Shown in pieces: positions 1-8,258 of a stretch of 64,000 bases of DNA (position 1 is its first letter; each line of letters starts with the position of its first letter). This stretch comes from Sagittula marina (GTDB taxonomy: Bacteria; Pseudomonadota; Alphaproteobacteria; Rhodobacterales; Rhodobacteraceae), in NCBI RefSeq assembly GCF_014196795.1, contig NZ_JACIEJ010000013.1:1-64000 (forward strand), given 5' to 3'. Under the pieces are notes generated by a model that worked only from the letters and a program-made list of their open reading frames with translations, searched no databases and was not told the DNA's origin. A program made the position numbers and the translations under genes.

Positions 1-357
1 AGCGCTGACAATCTCGCGCAGCTGCACAAAGCGCGCCTGCGCCTCGTCGAGCGCGGTCTCGGCGATCTCCGATCCGTCGTGGGATTTTGCCAGCGCGCCG
101 ATCTTGTCGGCGGTGCGGTCAACCTCCTTGCCAAGCGCCACCTTGCGGCGCTGCAGGATCGTCGCGAGCCCATGGGCCAGCGGTTCGATTTCGGCTTCAA
201 GCCCGGTCCCGCGCAGCTGCCCGAGCAATGACTCGAAGCTTTCGCGGATGATGTGGTCGCTCAGGACGTGATCTTCCGGGATCGGCAGCTGCGCGTCCTT
301 CTCGGTCAGTCCGAAAAGCTCGATGGTCTCGTAGGTGTTTGCGGTGTCGTAAGCCAT
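1..357 (-). CDS. Hypothetical protein, N-terminal part (cut by window edge)
   Basis: The reading frame starts at the ATG complementary to 355-357 and is open to base 1, giving 119 residues. The start reads MAYDTANTYETIELFGL. The rest is rich in charged residues and Leu/Ala and looks helical, with no signal peptide or membrane segment. It contains a pattern of Lys/Glu/Asp typical of small cytoplasmic plasmid proteins. I do not recognise a family. The frame is missing from usual ORF lists because its stop lies outside the window, but codon use matches its neighbours. The function is unknown. Confidence 0.6.
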   Translation of the reverse strand, partial: MAYDTANTYETIELFGLTEKDAQLPIPEDHVLSDHIIRESFESLLGQLRGTGLEAEIEPLAHGLATILQRRKVALGKEVDRTADKIGALAKSHDGSEIAETALDEAQARFVQLREIVSA

Positions 358-926
358 GTCTGGTCTCCAGTGTTCGGTTGCAAGGCCACCACGTGAGTGT
401 GGGGGCATGGCCGAATGCCTGGTTTCCGAATCTGCCCGGGTCAGGGACGGCGCAGCCGCCGGCTTGCCGGGCGCAAAAGTTTTCCGCGTGCAGCAACTGA
501 CACATGCGCGCCCTCACGCACGGGACCGCCCCAAGCCACAGGCCCCGTCCTCGCCGAAAAGTTTTGCGATCCTTGACGCGGGCTGATTTGGGGGCCATCC
601 GGAGGATATGCTTCCACGCTCATGTGTGTGTGTTTTGACGGTAGGTTTGCCCGACACGAGCAGGCAAACGGCCCGACCGGACGCGGGAGACGGATGCAGC
701 GGCGGGATCGTTTTGCCCCGCAAAACAGACCAGAGCGCAATCCGGCGGAGCGGCCAGGGAGAGACGTGCTCGCGAGGCGGGCAAACCGGGACGCCAAGCG
801 CAACGCCGCGGTGAGGCCGCATGGCCGAATGCGCGACGGACCGAAGGGCCGTTCTCCCCTGCAACAGAGCCGATGGAGGCCAACCGACTCGAGTGATACT
901 CGGGCGATAGCTTGAGTAGGGTAGAT

Positions 927-958
927 ATCCGGAAGCGATATTCTAATCGCTTCCGGAT
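927..958. repeat. Perfect inverted repeat, 13-bp arms
   Basis: Arms 927-939 and 946-958 are exact inverted copies (ATCCGGAAGCGAT) around a 6-base loop. No T-run follows on either strand, so a simple intrinsic terminator is not obvious. It could be an operator or a recombination or transcription-end structure. Confidence 0.7.
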
Positions 959-987
959 GTTGTGTTTCGAGATCATGGGATAGCTCA

Positions 988-1018
988 TATCCTTTTCTGA
1001 CAAGAGTAGAAAAGGATA
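988..1018. repeat. Second inverted repeat, 11-bp arms
   Basis: Arms 988-998 and 1008-1018 (TATCCTTTTCT and its complement) surround a 9-base loop, only 29 bases after the first inverted repeat. The minus-strand operon of pseudoazurin and the CMD-like gene ends at 1081, so one or both hairpins may form its transcription end. Confidence 0.6.
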
Positions 1019-1080
1019 CGTCGCCGTTACGCAGATGTTGAGATTCAGTGAACGCTAACACGATCTGCGGACACCGATTT

Positions 1081-1410
1081 TTACTTCTCCTCCGTCACAT
1101 CAGAGATCCAAGTCCCTGCCGCAACGGCGCGCGGAAGGCCGAGCGGGCCAATTGCCAGCAACGCGACCTGATGCAGGTCGACGGCGGCGATGCCTTCCGA
1201 CAGTCCTCTGCGGCTATGAGAATGCACCGCCCCTTCGGAGGACGCGCCGATGGCAAGGGCCAGCTTGACCAGTCGGCGCTCGCGGGCAGTCAGGCCGCCC
1301 GCGTCTGCAGTGGCCTCGCCGAGGGCGGCATAGGCCTCCCAGATCGCGGGATGCTTCTGCGCCAGATCACCGGCCGCGCCGGGAAGCTCTTTGTTGTTCC
1401 CGCCGGCCAT
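1081..1410 (-). CDS. Carboxymuconolactone decarboxylase (AhpD-like) family protein
   Basis: This 109-residue protein has the one-domain length and all-helical pattern of the CMD/AhpD fold. It carries a Glu-Gly-Ala-Val-His-Ser-His-Ser segment at the place where AhpD proteins carry their catalytic Cys/His residues. The usual CxxC pair of peroxidase-type members is not visible, so a redox role like AhpD is unlikely and the reaction is unknown. It is the last gene of the molybdoenzyme operon. Its ATG overlaps the pseudoazurin stop by one base, which suggests translational coupling and a related role, but that is inference. Confidence 0.75.
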   Translation of the reverse strand: MAGGNNKELPGAAGDLAQKHPAIWEAYAALGEATADAGGLTARERRLVKLALAIGASSEGAVHSHSRRGLSEGIAAVDLHQVALLAIGPLGLPRAVAAGTWISDVTEEK

Positions 1411-1847
1411 CAGCTTGCCGCGCCTTCGGCCAGAATTTCCTCAAAGGCTTCTTTTGCTTTCCTTGGCATTTTCGCATCGAGGAAGTCCTCGGGCGCTTCT
1501 GCCCCGCCGACCCGGATGACCATGACCATGCCCATTCCCGCATGAGGCTTGCATTCGACGCCGATCATGCCTTCGGTCGTGACCTCGACCGACACTTCCT
1601 TGTTCATCTTGCCTTTGAAGCTTTCCTGCCCCTCGGGCACCATTCCCTTGATCGTCTCGGCATTGTGGCCCTTGTCGACGGGCAGAAACACGACCGTATC
1701 GCCCACCTCGGCAGACACAAAGCGCGGCTCGAAGACCATGACGCCGGCCTCGCCCTTGTTCAGCATCTTGACCTCAATCGTCTCGGCCATCGCCGACACG
1801 GGCGCCAGTGCCATCAACGCCGCGGCTGCAATCATATTCAGTTTCAT
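1410..1847 (-). CDS. Pseudoazurin (periplasmic type I blue copper protein)
   Basis: The 145-residue product begins MKLNMIAAAALMALAPVSAMA, a Sec signal peptide cut after AMA, leaving a mature protein near 123 residues as in pseudoazurins. The copper ligands are visible: His in Lys-Gly-His-Asn-Ala-Glu, then Cys, His (Cys+3) and Met (Cys+8) in CKPHAGMGM. Pseudoazurins shuttle electrons in the periplasm, classically to nitrite or nitrous oxide reductases. Here the gene lies in a molybdoenzyme cluster whose enzyme has a fused c-heme, so it may exchange electrons with that heme (inference). A longer in-frame start at 2039 is rejected because the signal peptide defines this one. Confidence 0.93.
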   Translation of the reverse strand: MKLNMIAAAALMALAPVSAMAETIEVKMLNKGEAGVMVFEPRFVSAEVGDTVVFLPVDKGHNAETIKGMVPEGQESFKGKMNKEVSVEVTTEGMIGVECKPHAGMGMVMVIRVGGAEAPEDFLDAKMPRKAKEAFEEILAEGAAS

Positions 1848-1875
1848 CTGTATCTTCCTTTCTGAGTTGAAGAAA

Positions 1876-2883
1876 TCATCCGCCCAAGGCGGACATGTGC
1901 CGGGGCACGGCGGTGTCCGCCATGCGCGACATATCGAACGCGTGCCGCTCGGGTTTGACCAGCAGCGCGGCGCGCAAGGCGTCCAGCGCGGCGGTGTCCG
2001 AGTGGCGCAGGGGGGCGCGCAGATCGACCGCGCTGTCATCCCCCAGACACGTGTAAAGCTGGCCGGTGCAACTGACGCGCACCCGGTTGCAAAGGGCGCA
2101 GAAGTTGCAGGACATGGGCGAGATCAGCCCGATCCGCCCGCCGGTTTCGGCAACGCGCATGTAGCGCGCGGGTCCGCCCGAGCTGCGTTGCAGGGGGCTG
2201 AGGGTCCAGCGTTCCGACAGATCGCGCTGCAGATCGCGCAGCGACAGGACGCTTTCGCCGCGGTTGAGGCCGGTCTCGCCCAGCGGCATTTCCTCGATCA
2301 GGGTCAGGTTCATGCGGCGTGCGTGGGCAAAGCGGATCAGGTCATCCACCTCGCTTTCGAAGGCGCCGCGACTTGCCACTGCGTTCAGCTTGACCTGCAG
2401 CCCTGCCTCCAATGCCGCCTCGATACCGCTCAGCACCATGCGGATGTCGCCCAGCCGCGTGACCGCGCGATACCGTGCCGGATCGAGCGTATCGAGCGAG
2501 ACATTGACGCGCCGCACCCCGCACGCTGCCAGATCATAGGCATGGCGCGCCAGAAGCGTGCCATTGGTGGTCAGCGTCAATTCGTCCAACGCGCCGCTGG
2601 TCAGATGGCGTGACAGATCACGGAAGAGATCCATGATATCGCGCCGCACCAGCGGCTCGCCCCCGGTGATACGCAGCTTGCGCACGCCGTGCCGGATGAA
2701 CAGCTCCGACAGACGGGCCAGTTCTTCAAGGCTGAGCACCTCGCGCCGGGGCAGGAAGCTCATCTTTTCGGCCATGCAATAGGTGCAGCGCAGATCGCAG
2801 CGGTCGGTGACCGAGAGGCGCAGATAGCTGACCGTGCGGCCAAACCCGTCGACAAGCGGCGCGGGCGCAGTATCAAGCGGCAT
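1876..2883 (-). CDS. moaA: GTP 3',8-cyclase MoaA
   Basis: This 335-residue radical-SAM enzyme catalyses the first step of molybdenum cofactor synthesis, rearranging GTP to 3',8-cyclo-GTP. The N-terminal cluster motif CX3CX2C (CDLRCTYC) lies near residue 30. The second cluster is in the C-terminal part (CNFC followed by a third Cys), and the protein ends in the conserved Gly-Gly tail (SALGG). Length is typical of the family. Its start overlaps the end of the DUF2478 gene by 11 bases, so it is in one operon with moeA and the molybdoenzyme gene. It could be a plasmid-borne second copy that raises cofactor supply when the reductase is induced. Confidence 0.96.
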   Translation of the reverse strand: MPLDTAPAPLVDGFGRTVSYLRLSVTDRCDLRCTYCMAEKMSFLPRREVLSLEELARLSELFIRHGVRKLRITGGEPLVRRDIMDLFRDLSRHLTSGALDELTLTTNGTLLARHAYDLAACGVRRVNVSLDTLDPARYRAVTRLGDIRMVLSGIEAALEAGLQVKLNAVASRGAFESEVDDLIRFAHARRMNLTLIEEMPLGETGLNRGESVLSLRDLQRDLSERWTLSPLQRSSGGPARYMRVAETGGRIGLISPMSCNFCALCNRVRVSCTGQLYTCLGDDSAVDLRAPLRHSDTAALDALRAALLVKPERHAFDMSRMADTAVPRHMSALGG

Positions 2884-3403
2884 TGCGCGCCTCCTGCGAT
2901 TGCAGCGCCCAATCGATCACCGCGCGCCTCTCCATCGGCAGATCGCAGGCGGTGTCGCCGCCGAACATGCGCCAGCCTTCGGCATAGATGGGCCGCACGG
3001 CGGTCAGCACCGGCACCCCCAGCGTGATCGCGCTGGCGACCAGATCGCGGAATCCACGGCCCTCGCTTTCGCCGCGTCCGAACCGGTTGAGGATCAGCAG
3101 GTCCGCGCCCGCGCGCAACTCGTCGTCGATATAGGCGGCGCAATCGGCCAGCGCGCCGGGGTGCAAGCGGCAGCCGCGCGATCCGGCGCCGAGGGGCTGC
3201 GATATGCGGAATGTTTTGCCGGAGCCCAGCGTCGTCAGGTCCATATCCGCGCAATGACATTCGCCAGTCGCCGCCCCGCGGCTTTGCAGGGCGCCGCGAA
3301 TGCGCAGGCCGGATGCGTCCAACCTTTTGGCAATCTCTGACAAGAAAGCGTCGATATCGCCCGCGTCAAAGCGGATCGCGGCAAGGAGGGGATGGGAAGT
3401 CAT
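2873..3403 (-). CDS. DUF2478 protein, molybdenum-associated NTPase-like
   Basis: The 176-residue product matches the DUF2478 family, which often sits beside molybdate uptake and cofactor genes. Visible features are a hydrophobic strand followed by ILNRFGRGESEGRGFRD and a His-Cys pair near residue 40. It has no signal peptide. The start at 3403 overlaps the moeA stop (ATGA), while an in-frame upstream ATG would lie inside moeA. The family is thought to bind nucleotide in molybdenum metabolism, but no activity is established that I can name with certainty. Confidence 0.8.
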   Translation of the reverse strand: MTSHPLLAAIRFDAGDIDAFLSEIAKRLDASGLRIRGALQSRGAATGECHCADMDLTTLGSGKTFRISQPLGAGSRGCRLHPGALADCAAYIDDELRAGADLLILNRFGRGESEGRGFRDLVASAITLGVPVLTAVRPIYAEGWRMFGGDTACDLPMERRAVIDWALQSQEARNAA

Positions 3404-4671
3404 GCGCAATCTCCGCAGGCATTGAAGGGGTGCCAATGCAGCAGATCGCCCGGTGCCAACTTGGCGCAGTCCGCCGCGACAATCGCCAGGCCGTCCGCCT
3501 GTGTGAGGGGCAGCAGCGTGGCCGATACGCCTTGGCCCAGGCGACGAAGGACCGGCAGACCGCCCGCGTCATGAAAGACTAGCCGCACCGGGAATACTTC
3601 GGCCCGGCCCGGCTTGCGCTGCCAATCGAAATCGGCGCGCGCGGGCACTTCCGCAAAGCGGCGCGGCGCGGCGCCCGAGAGGCGCGCGAGTTGTGGGCCC
3701 GCAAACATATGATAGCCGACATGCACCGCCATCGGGTTGCCCGGCAGGCCGGTCACCGCCGCGCCATTCAGCATCCCGAACATGACCGGCTTGCCGGGCT
3801 TGAGCGCAACACGCCACGCCTCGATCCGGCCCCCGGCGGCGCAGAGCGCGGCGCGAACGTGATCCTTGCCGCCCATGGACACGGCGCCCGTGGTCAGGAT
3901 CAGATCATAAGCATTGCCCAATGCGCCAAAGGCCGCCTCGGTCGCGGTGGCGTCATCGGGCAGGATGCCCAGATCATGCACCTCGGCGCCATCTTGCGCG
4001 AGCAGGGCGCAAAGCATCGGGCGATTGGCATCGTTGATCTGGCCCGGTGCGCAAGAGCCATCCGAGACCTCGTCCCCGGTCGAGAAAACGGCGACCCGCG
4101 GTCGGCGCGTGACGGTGACCTGTGTCAAACCATTGGCCGCGAGCAGGCCGATATGATGTGGTGCCACGCGCGTGCCCTCGGGGATCAGCACCTGCCCGGC
4201 GCCTTGATCGCTACCGGCGTGGCGGATATTGGCGCCCGGCGCGGGGGGCGTTTCGATATGAACCTTGTGTCCCTTGTCCACGCAGGCCTCGACCATGACA
4301 ACGGCGTCCGCGCCGCGGGGCAGGGGGGCGCCGGTATAGATACGCAGCGCCGCGCCCGGCGGCAGATCGCGAGGCGCATCGCCCGCTGCAACCGTGCCAG
4401 CCACCGGCAGACAGCACCGCCCGGCCAGATCGCCAAGGCGAAGCGCAAACCCGTCCATCGCGGAGTTGTCAAAGCTGGGCATGGCGTTTGCGGCGATAAT
4501 GCGCTGGGCTGTAACGCGGCCCTGCGCGGCGGCCAGACCGACCGTTTCGAATTCTGAGATTGGCCGAACCTGCTCCAGCGCTATCTGCACCGCTTCGCCG
4601 TGGCTCAGAAGGCTCTGACGCGCCGCCAGTTGATCGCAATCGCAACCGGCTCCTACGATTGATCCGTCCAT
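3400..4671 (-). CDS. moeA: Molybdopterin molybdotransferase MoeA
   Basis: The 423-residue protein inserts molybdate into adenylylated molybdopterin, the last common step of cofactor synthesis. The sequence shows the N-terminal MoeA region (SFDNSAMDGFAL), the linker with Tyr-Thr-Gly-Ala-Pro-Leu-Pro-Arg-Gly-Ala-Asp, the MoCF-binding domain with TTGAVSMGGKDH and GLPGNPMA, and a C-terminal beta domain. I take MDGSIVG at 4671 as the start; the 84-codon upstream extension covers the gap after the reductase and has poor coding character. It lies 92 bases downstream of the molybdoenzyme stop, in the same orientation. Confidence 0.95.
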   Translation of the reverse strand: MDGSIVGAGCDCDQLAARQSLLSHGEAVQIALEQVRPISEFETVGLAAAQGRVTAQRIIAANAMPSFDNSAMDGFALRLGDLAGRCCLPVAGTVAAGDAPRDLPPGAALRIYTGAPLPRGADAVVMVEACVDKGHKVHIETPPAPGANIRHAGSDQGAGQVLIPEGTRVAPHHIGLLAANGLTQVTVTRRPRVAVFSTGDEVSDGSCAPGQINDANRPMLCALLAQDGAEVHDLGILPDDATATEAAFGALGNAYDLILTTGAVSMGGKDHVRAALCAAGGRIEAWRVALKPGKPVMFGMLNGAAVTGLPGNPMAVHVGYHMFAGPQLARLSGAAPRRFAEVPARADFDWQRKPGRAEVFPVRLVFHDAGGLPVLRRLGQGVSATLLPLTQADGLAIVAADCAKLAPGDLLHWHPFNACGDCA

Positions 4672-4763
4672 GGGTATCCCCTTGGCCGGGCGAATTCGCC
4701 CGCTGAGATTTGATGATGTGCCGGGCGGCCATGATCGCCGCCCGGCAGGTGGGCACTGCGCGC

Positions 4764-7439
4764 TTACATCGGCGCGTCTGATGCGTTCTCCATCAGGAAT
4801 TCCATGACCAGCGCCGCCTCGTTTTCGTCCAGACCGGCGCGGGGGAACATCGATGGGGTGATGCCCTTCCACTGGTTCTGGGTAAAGTGCGAGACCTCGC
4901 GTGGGCCGTGGCAGACGGTGCAACGCTCGTAGAAGATCTTCTCGCCTGGTCCGGCATCGGCCAGCAGCGACTCGGTGATGTCATAGACACGGTCCAGACC
5001 CAGCTTGTCCTCGTCGATCGCGGCCAGTTCGTAATCTTCGATGATGGGTGGCTTCTCATATGCCATGTTGGGGCCTTCGGGATCCTCGCATTTGCGCATC
5101 TCGCACAGCACGGTGTTGGCCGTGGTCGCCTGTGATAGACCCGAGGACCGCTGGGTCGAGGTCAGGAAGTTGACCAGGCCCGAGTTGCAGCGTCCCTTGC
5201 TGTCCAGTGACGGCCAGCCGCCCTCATAGACCGACACGACGCCCGGCATGATGTCATCCGACAGGATCGCACCGACGATGATGGTGCCGCGGTCGTTATA
5301 AAGCTCGACCAGATCGCCATCTTCGATGCCGCGGTCAGCCGCGTCCTGCGTGTTGATCCGTACCGGTTCGCGGCCCTGGATCTTGTAGAGATCGCGCAGC
5401 GTCTCGGACTGGTCCATCTGGCTGTGTAGGCGATACCAGGGGTGCGGGCTGACGACGTGCAGTTGCCCTTCCTTGGCATTGCCCAGATATTCGTGTTTTT
5501 CCATCCATACGGGCATGCCGGGGCAGTCGTCGATCTGAAAACCTGCGATTTCGCTACAGAACATTTCGATCTTGCCCGAGGATGTGTGCAGTGGGTTCTC
5601 GATGGGATCGGTATAGAAATCGCCGTGGCGAACCCACTTGCGCGCCTCCTCTGGCACCTCCTGGCGGGCATAGCCCTTTTCCCAGAATTCCTCGAACGGG
5701 GTGTGCTTGGCTGCGGCAGAGCGCTCATAAGCCTGCTGAATATGATCCATCAGCTCATAGCCATCGGTGAATTGGGTCCACAGGCCCATTTTGTCGGCCA
5801 GACCTTCGCAGATGTGATAATCGGACATGCTCTCGCCGACTGGCTCGATGACCTTTTTCATCGCGTAGATCTTATCGTTGGAATAGGTGCCTCCGACGCT
5901 GATGTCGTCGCGCTCCAGCGTCGAGCTGGCGGGCAGCACGATATCGGCCCAACGGGTCGCCGCGGTCCACCACACATCGACGCTGACAATGGTTTCGACC
6001 TTTTCCAAGGCGCGGATGAGGCGGTTGGTATCCTGCTGGTGCGACATGAAGTTGTTGCCGGCGTTGTAGATCATCTTCACGTCCGGGTAGGTGCCGGTCA
6101 TGCCGTTATAGATGAAGTCGCCGCCGGGGTTTTCCAGCATCTCGGTGATGCGGCTGGCAGGGCAGATGCCCTTGACCCAGTTGCGCCCCTGGCTGAGGCC
6201 CGTGGGCGTGGACTTGCCCGATTGCGGCATGCCGCCCGAGCCGTAATGCCACGAGAAGCCGACGCCTTGGCCCGGCTTGCCGATATGGCCGCACAGCGCC
6301 GAGAAGTTGACGATGGCCCAATGAGTCATCTCGCCATGCTGCGCGCGCTGGAGCGACCATGCGCCGGCGATCTCGGTGCGCTTGGTAGCCATCATCTCGG
6401 CCAGCTCGCGGATCTTGTCTGCGGGGATGCCGGTGATCTTCTCGGCCCATTCGGGCGTCTTCGGCAAATCGTCGCTTTCACCGCGGACATATTTGATCCA
6501 CTGGCCCGAGCCGACGGTGTATTTCTTGAGATAAATCCGATCTTCGAGACCTTGGTCCAGAACGTGATACGCCATCGCCGTAAAGAGCGCGACGTCGGTG
6601 TTCGGGATGATCTGGATCCAGTCGGCGTCCAGATACTCGTCAGACGCGGTGCGCTGCGGGTTGATCGAGATGAACTGCGTGCCGTTGTCGCGGATCTGCG
6701 CCCATGGGCCGGTCATCTGGTGGTCGGCCACGGTATATTCGATGCGGTTGTTCTTGACCGGATCGCAGCCGACCAGCACGAAAAGCTCGGTGTTGTCGCG
6801 GATGACTTCCCACGCGGTCTGCGCGGAATAGACCTCCATATCGCCGATCACGCGGGGCAGGCAGATCTGGCTGGCACCGGCGGACCAGTCGCCCTGCGTG
6901 TTGGTGCAGCCGCCGATCAGGTTCAGCAGACGGCCCTGCATCACGTTGGGGCGGAAGTTGCCCGCATTGGCCCAGCCCCCGTAAGACGAGCTGAAGATCG
7001 CCTCGTTGCCATAGGTCTCGGCGGTGTCCAGCAGCGCCTTGGCTGTCAGGCTAAAGGCGGTGTCCCAATCGACGCGGACGTATTCTTCCTTGCCGCGCAG
7101 CTCGGGCTTGATGTCGCCGCTTTCCCAGTTCTCCAGATATGACTTGCGCACCATCGGATAGTTGATGCGGCTCTTGTCATAGGTGCGGTCCGTGACGCCG
7201 TACATCAGCATCTCGGTCGGCTTGGCGTCGAGTTGCGGGATGGCGTTGATGTTGACCAACTTACCGTCCTTTACCACTGCCTCGAAAGGGCCGAAATGGC
7301 TGGCATGGAACACGCGGCCCTCGGAGAATGAATTGGGGTCAAGCGCAGCCATCGCGGTGCTGCCCATCAGGTTGGCGGCGCCGAATGTCGCGGCACCGCC
7401 TTGCAGAAACGCGCGGCGGGTGGGTCTTTGAAAGGTCAT
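4764..7439 (-). CDS. TorA/DorA/BisC-family molybdoenzyme fused to C-terminal cytochrome c
   Basis: This 891-residue enzyme begins with a Tat signal (TRRAFLQGG) and ends near residue 31 in AMA, so it is exported folded. The body matches S/N-oxide reductases: the segment GDWSAGASQ places the predicted molybdenum-ligand Ser near residue 186, followed by the conserved EVYSAQTAWEV. The active-site loop reads SSYGGW, where DMSO reductase has Tyr-x-Trp. The usual family length is about 780-850. The extra tail holds CTVCH at residues 840-844 and a later Met, a one-heme cytochrome c domain. No separate torC or torD is present. Substrate (TMAO, DMSO, biotin sulfoxide or another) cannot be decided from sequence. 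The divergent torR suggests N-oxide induction. Confidence 0.92.
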   Translation of the reverse strand: MTFQRPTRRAFLQGGAATFGAANLMGSTAMAALDPNSFSEGRVFHASHFGPFEAVVKDGKLVNINAIPQLDAKPTEMLMYGVTDRTYDKSRINYPMVRKSYLENWESGDIKPELRGKEEYVRVDWDTAFSLTAKALLDTAETYGNEAIFSSSYGGWANAGNFRPNVMQGRLLNLIGGCTNTQGDWSAGASQICLPRVIGDMEVYSAQTAWEVIRDNTELFVLVGCDPVKNNRIEYTVADHQMTGPWAQIRDNGTQFISINPQRTASDEYLDADWIQIIPNTDVALFTAMAYHVLDQGLEDRIYLKKYTVGSGQWIKYVRGESDDLPKTPEWAEKITGIPADKIRELAEMMATKRTEIAGAWSLQRAQHGEMTHWAIVNFSALCGHIGKPGQGVGFSWHYGSGGMPQSGKSTPTGLSQGRNWVKGICPASRITEMLENPGGDFIYNGMTGTYPDVKMIYNAGNNFMSHQQDTNRLIRALEKVETIVSVDVWWTAATRWADIVLPASSTLERDDISVGGTYSNDKIYAMKKVIEPVGESMSDYHICEGLADKMGLWTQFTDGYELMDHIQQAYERSAAAKHTPFEEFWEKGYARQEVPEEARKWVRHGDFYTDPIENPLHTSSGKIEMFCSEIAGFQIDDCPGMPVWMEKHEYLGNAKEGQLHVVSPHPWYRLHSQMDQSETLRDLYKIQGREPVRINTQDAADRGIEDGDLVELYNDRGTIIVGAILSDDIMPGVVSVYEGGWPSLDSKGRCNSGLVNFLTSTQRSSGLSQATTANTVLCEMRKCEDPEGPNMAYEKPPIIEDYELAAIDEDKLGLDRVYDITESLLADAGPGEKIFYERCTVCHGPREVSHFTQNQWKGITPSMFPRAGLDENEAALVMEFLMENASDAPM

Positions 7440-7505
7440 GTCGGCCTCCGGTTAAAAGGAACTTGGCCCTTTTCTATGGAATACCGCGCCGTGCTGGTTG
7501 ATCTG

Positions 7506-7544
7506 GAACAACTGCGCTTGTTCGAAGATGTAACCGGATGTAAC
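7506..7544. promoter_or_regulatory. Candidate TorR operator region: inverted and direct repeats
   Basis: Between the reductase and torR starts lie an inverted repeat (GAACAA 7506-7511, TTGTTC 7518-7523) and a direct repeat GATGTAAC at 7527-7534 and 7537-7544. The direct repeat has 10-bp spacing, the usual layout for OmpR/PhoB-type regulators. This matches a TorR-like site acting on the reductase promoter and on torR itself. Confidence 0.5.
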
Positions 7545-7553
7545 AATCTGCGG

Positions 7554-8258
7554 ATGAGCCAGCATATCATCATTGTCGAGGACGATCGCACCAGCCGGAT
7601 GCGGCTGGCGGCTTATCTGCGCAGTCTCGGGTATCGTGTCAGCGAGGCAGAAGACGCCGATCAGATGCAGGCCACCATCGACTTTGATCCAGCGGAGTTG
7701 TTGCTGGTGGACATCAATCTGGATGGCAAGGACGGTCTTACCATCACGCGCGAGCAGCGCCAGATCTCGCGGGTAGGGATCATCCTGTTGACTGCGCGGG
7801 ACGATCAGGTGGACCGCATCGTCGGGCTGGAGATGGGCGCGGATGACTACATCACCAAGCCTTTCGACAAACGCGAACTTGCTGTCCGGGTTAAGAATCT
7901 GTTGGCGCGCATTGCCCATATTGGGCAGGCGCCGCAAGGCGCCGCTCCGGTCGAGACCTTCGGACCGTGGCGGTTTGACCGTATCCGGCGGCGCATCGTG
8001 TCTGCCGCCCGGACCGAGCAGCTGAGCAAGCAGGAATTCGACGTCATGGCGGCACTGGCCGAGCATCCCGGCCAGACGCTGAGCCGGGCGCGCCTGTCGG
8101 AGATGATGGGGCGCGGCGCGATGCGGTCCAATGACAGGATGATCGATGTGGTCGTCGGGCGCCTGCGCAAGAAGGTGGAGCGCGATCCGTCAAACCCCGA
8201 ATGGATCCTGACCGAACACGGGCAGGGCTACCGTTTCGTGGATCCCTCGTCGATCTGA
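7554..8258 (+). CDS. torR: Two-component response regulator TorR (OmpR family)
   Basis: The 234-residue protein has a receiver domain with the acidic pair near residues 9-11, the phospho-accepting Asp53 (LLVDINLDG) and Lys in TKPF. A winged-helix DNA-binding domain of OmpR type follows (ending GQGYRF). The ATG at 7554 puts the receiver motif at the N-terminus; an in-frame start at 7401 would overlap the divergent reductase gene. TorR proteins activate N-oxide reductase operons once phosphorylated by TorS. It is divergent from the reductase and its last 31 bases overlap the 3' end of torS. Confidence 0.9.
   Translation: MSQHIIIVEDDRTSRMRLAAYLRSLGYRVSEAEDADQMQATIDFDPAELLLVDINLDGKDGLTITREQRQISRVGIILLTARDDQVDRIVGLEMGADDYITKPFDKRELAVRVKNLLARIAHIGQAPQGAAPVETFGPWRFDRIRRRIVSAARTEQLSKQEFDVMAALAEHPGQTLSRARLSEMMGRGAMRSNDRMIDVVVGRLRKKVERDPSNPEWILTEHGQGYRFVDPSSI

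Larger units (their letters stand above)
358..1080. other. 723-base gap without a convincing gene
   Basis: Several short overlapping frames on both strands are Arg/Pro-rich and lack family resemblance or a good ribosome binding site. The only clear structure is two inverted repeats near the right end (see 927-958 and 988-1018). Confidence 0.5.

Noticed and set aside
622-915. Plus-strand 97-codon frame in the first gap
   Set aside because: It is Arg-rich with no ribosome binding site and competes with three other frames of similar length.
5442-7142. Very long plus-strand frame inside the molybdoenzyme gene
   Set aside because: It is a shadow frame of a well-supported GC-rich gene on the other strand; no motif is seen.
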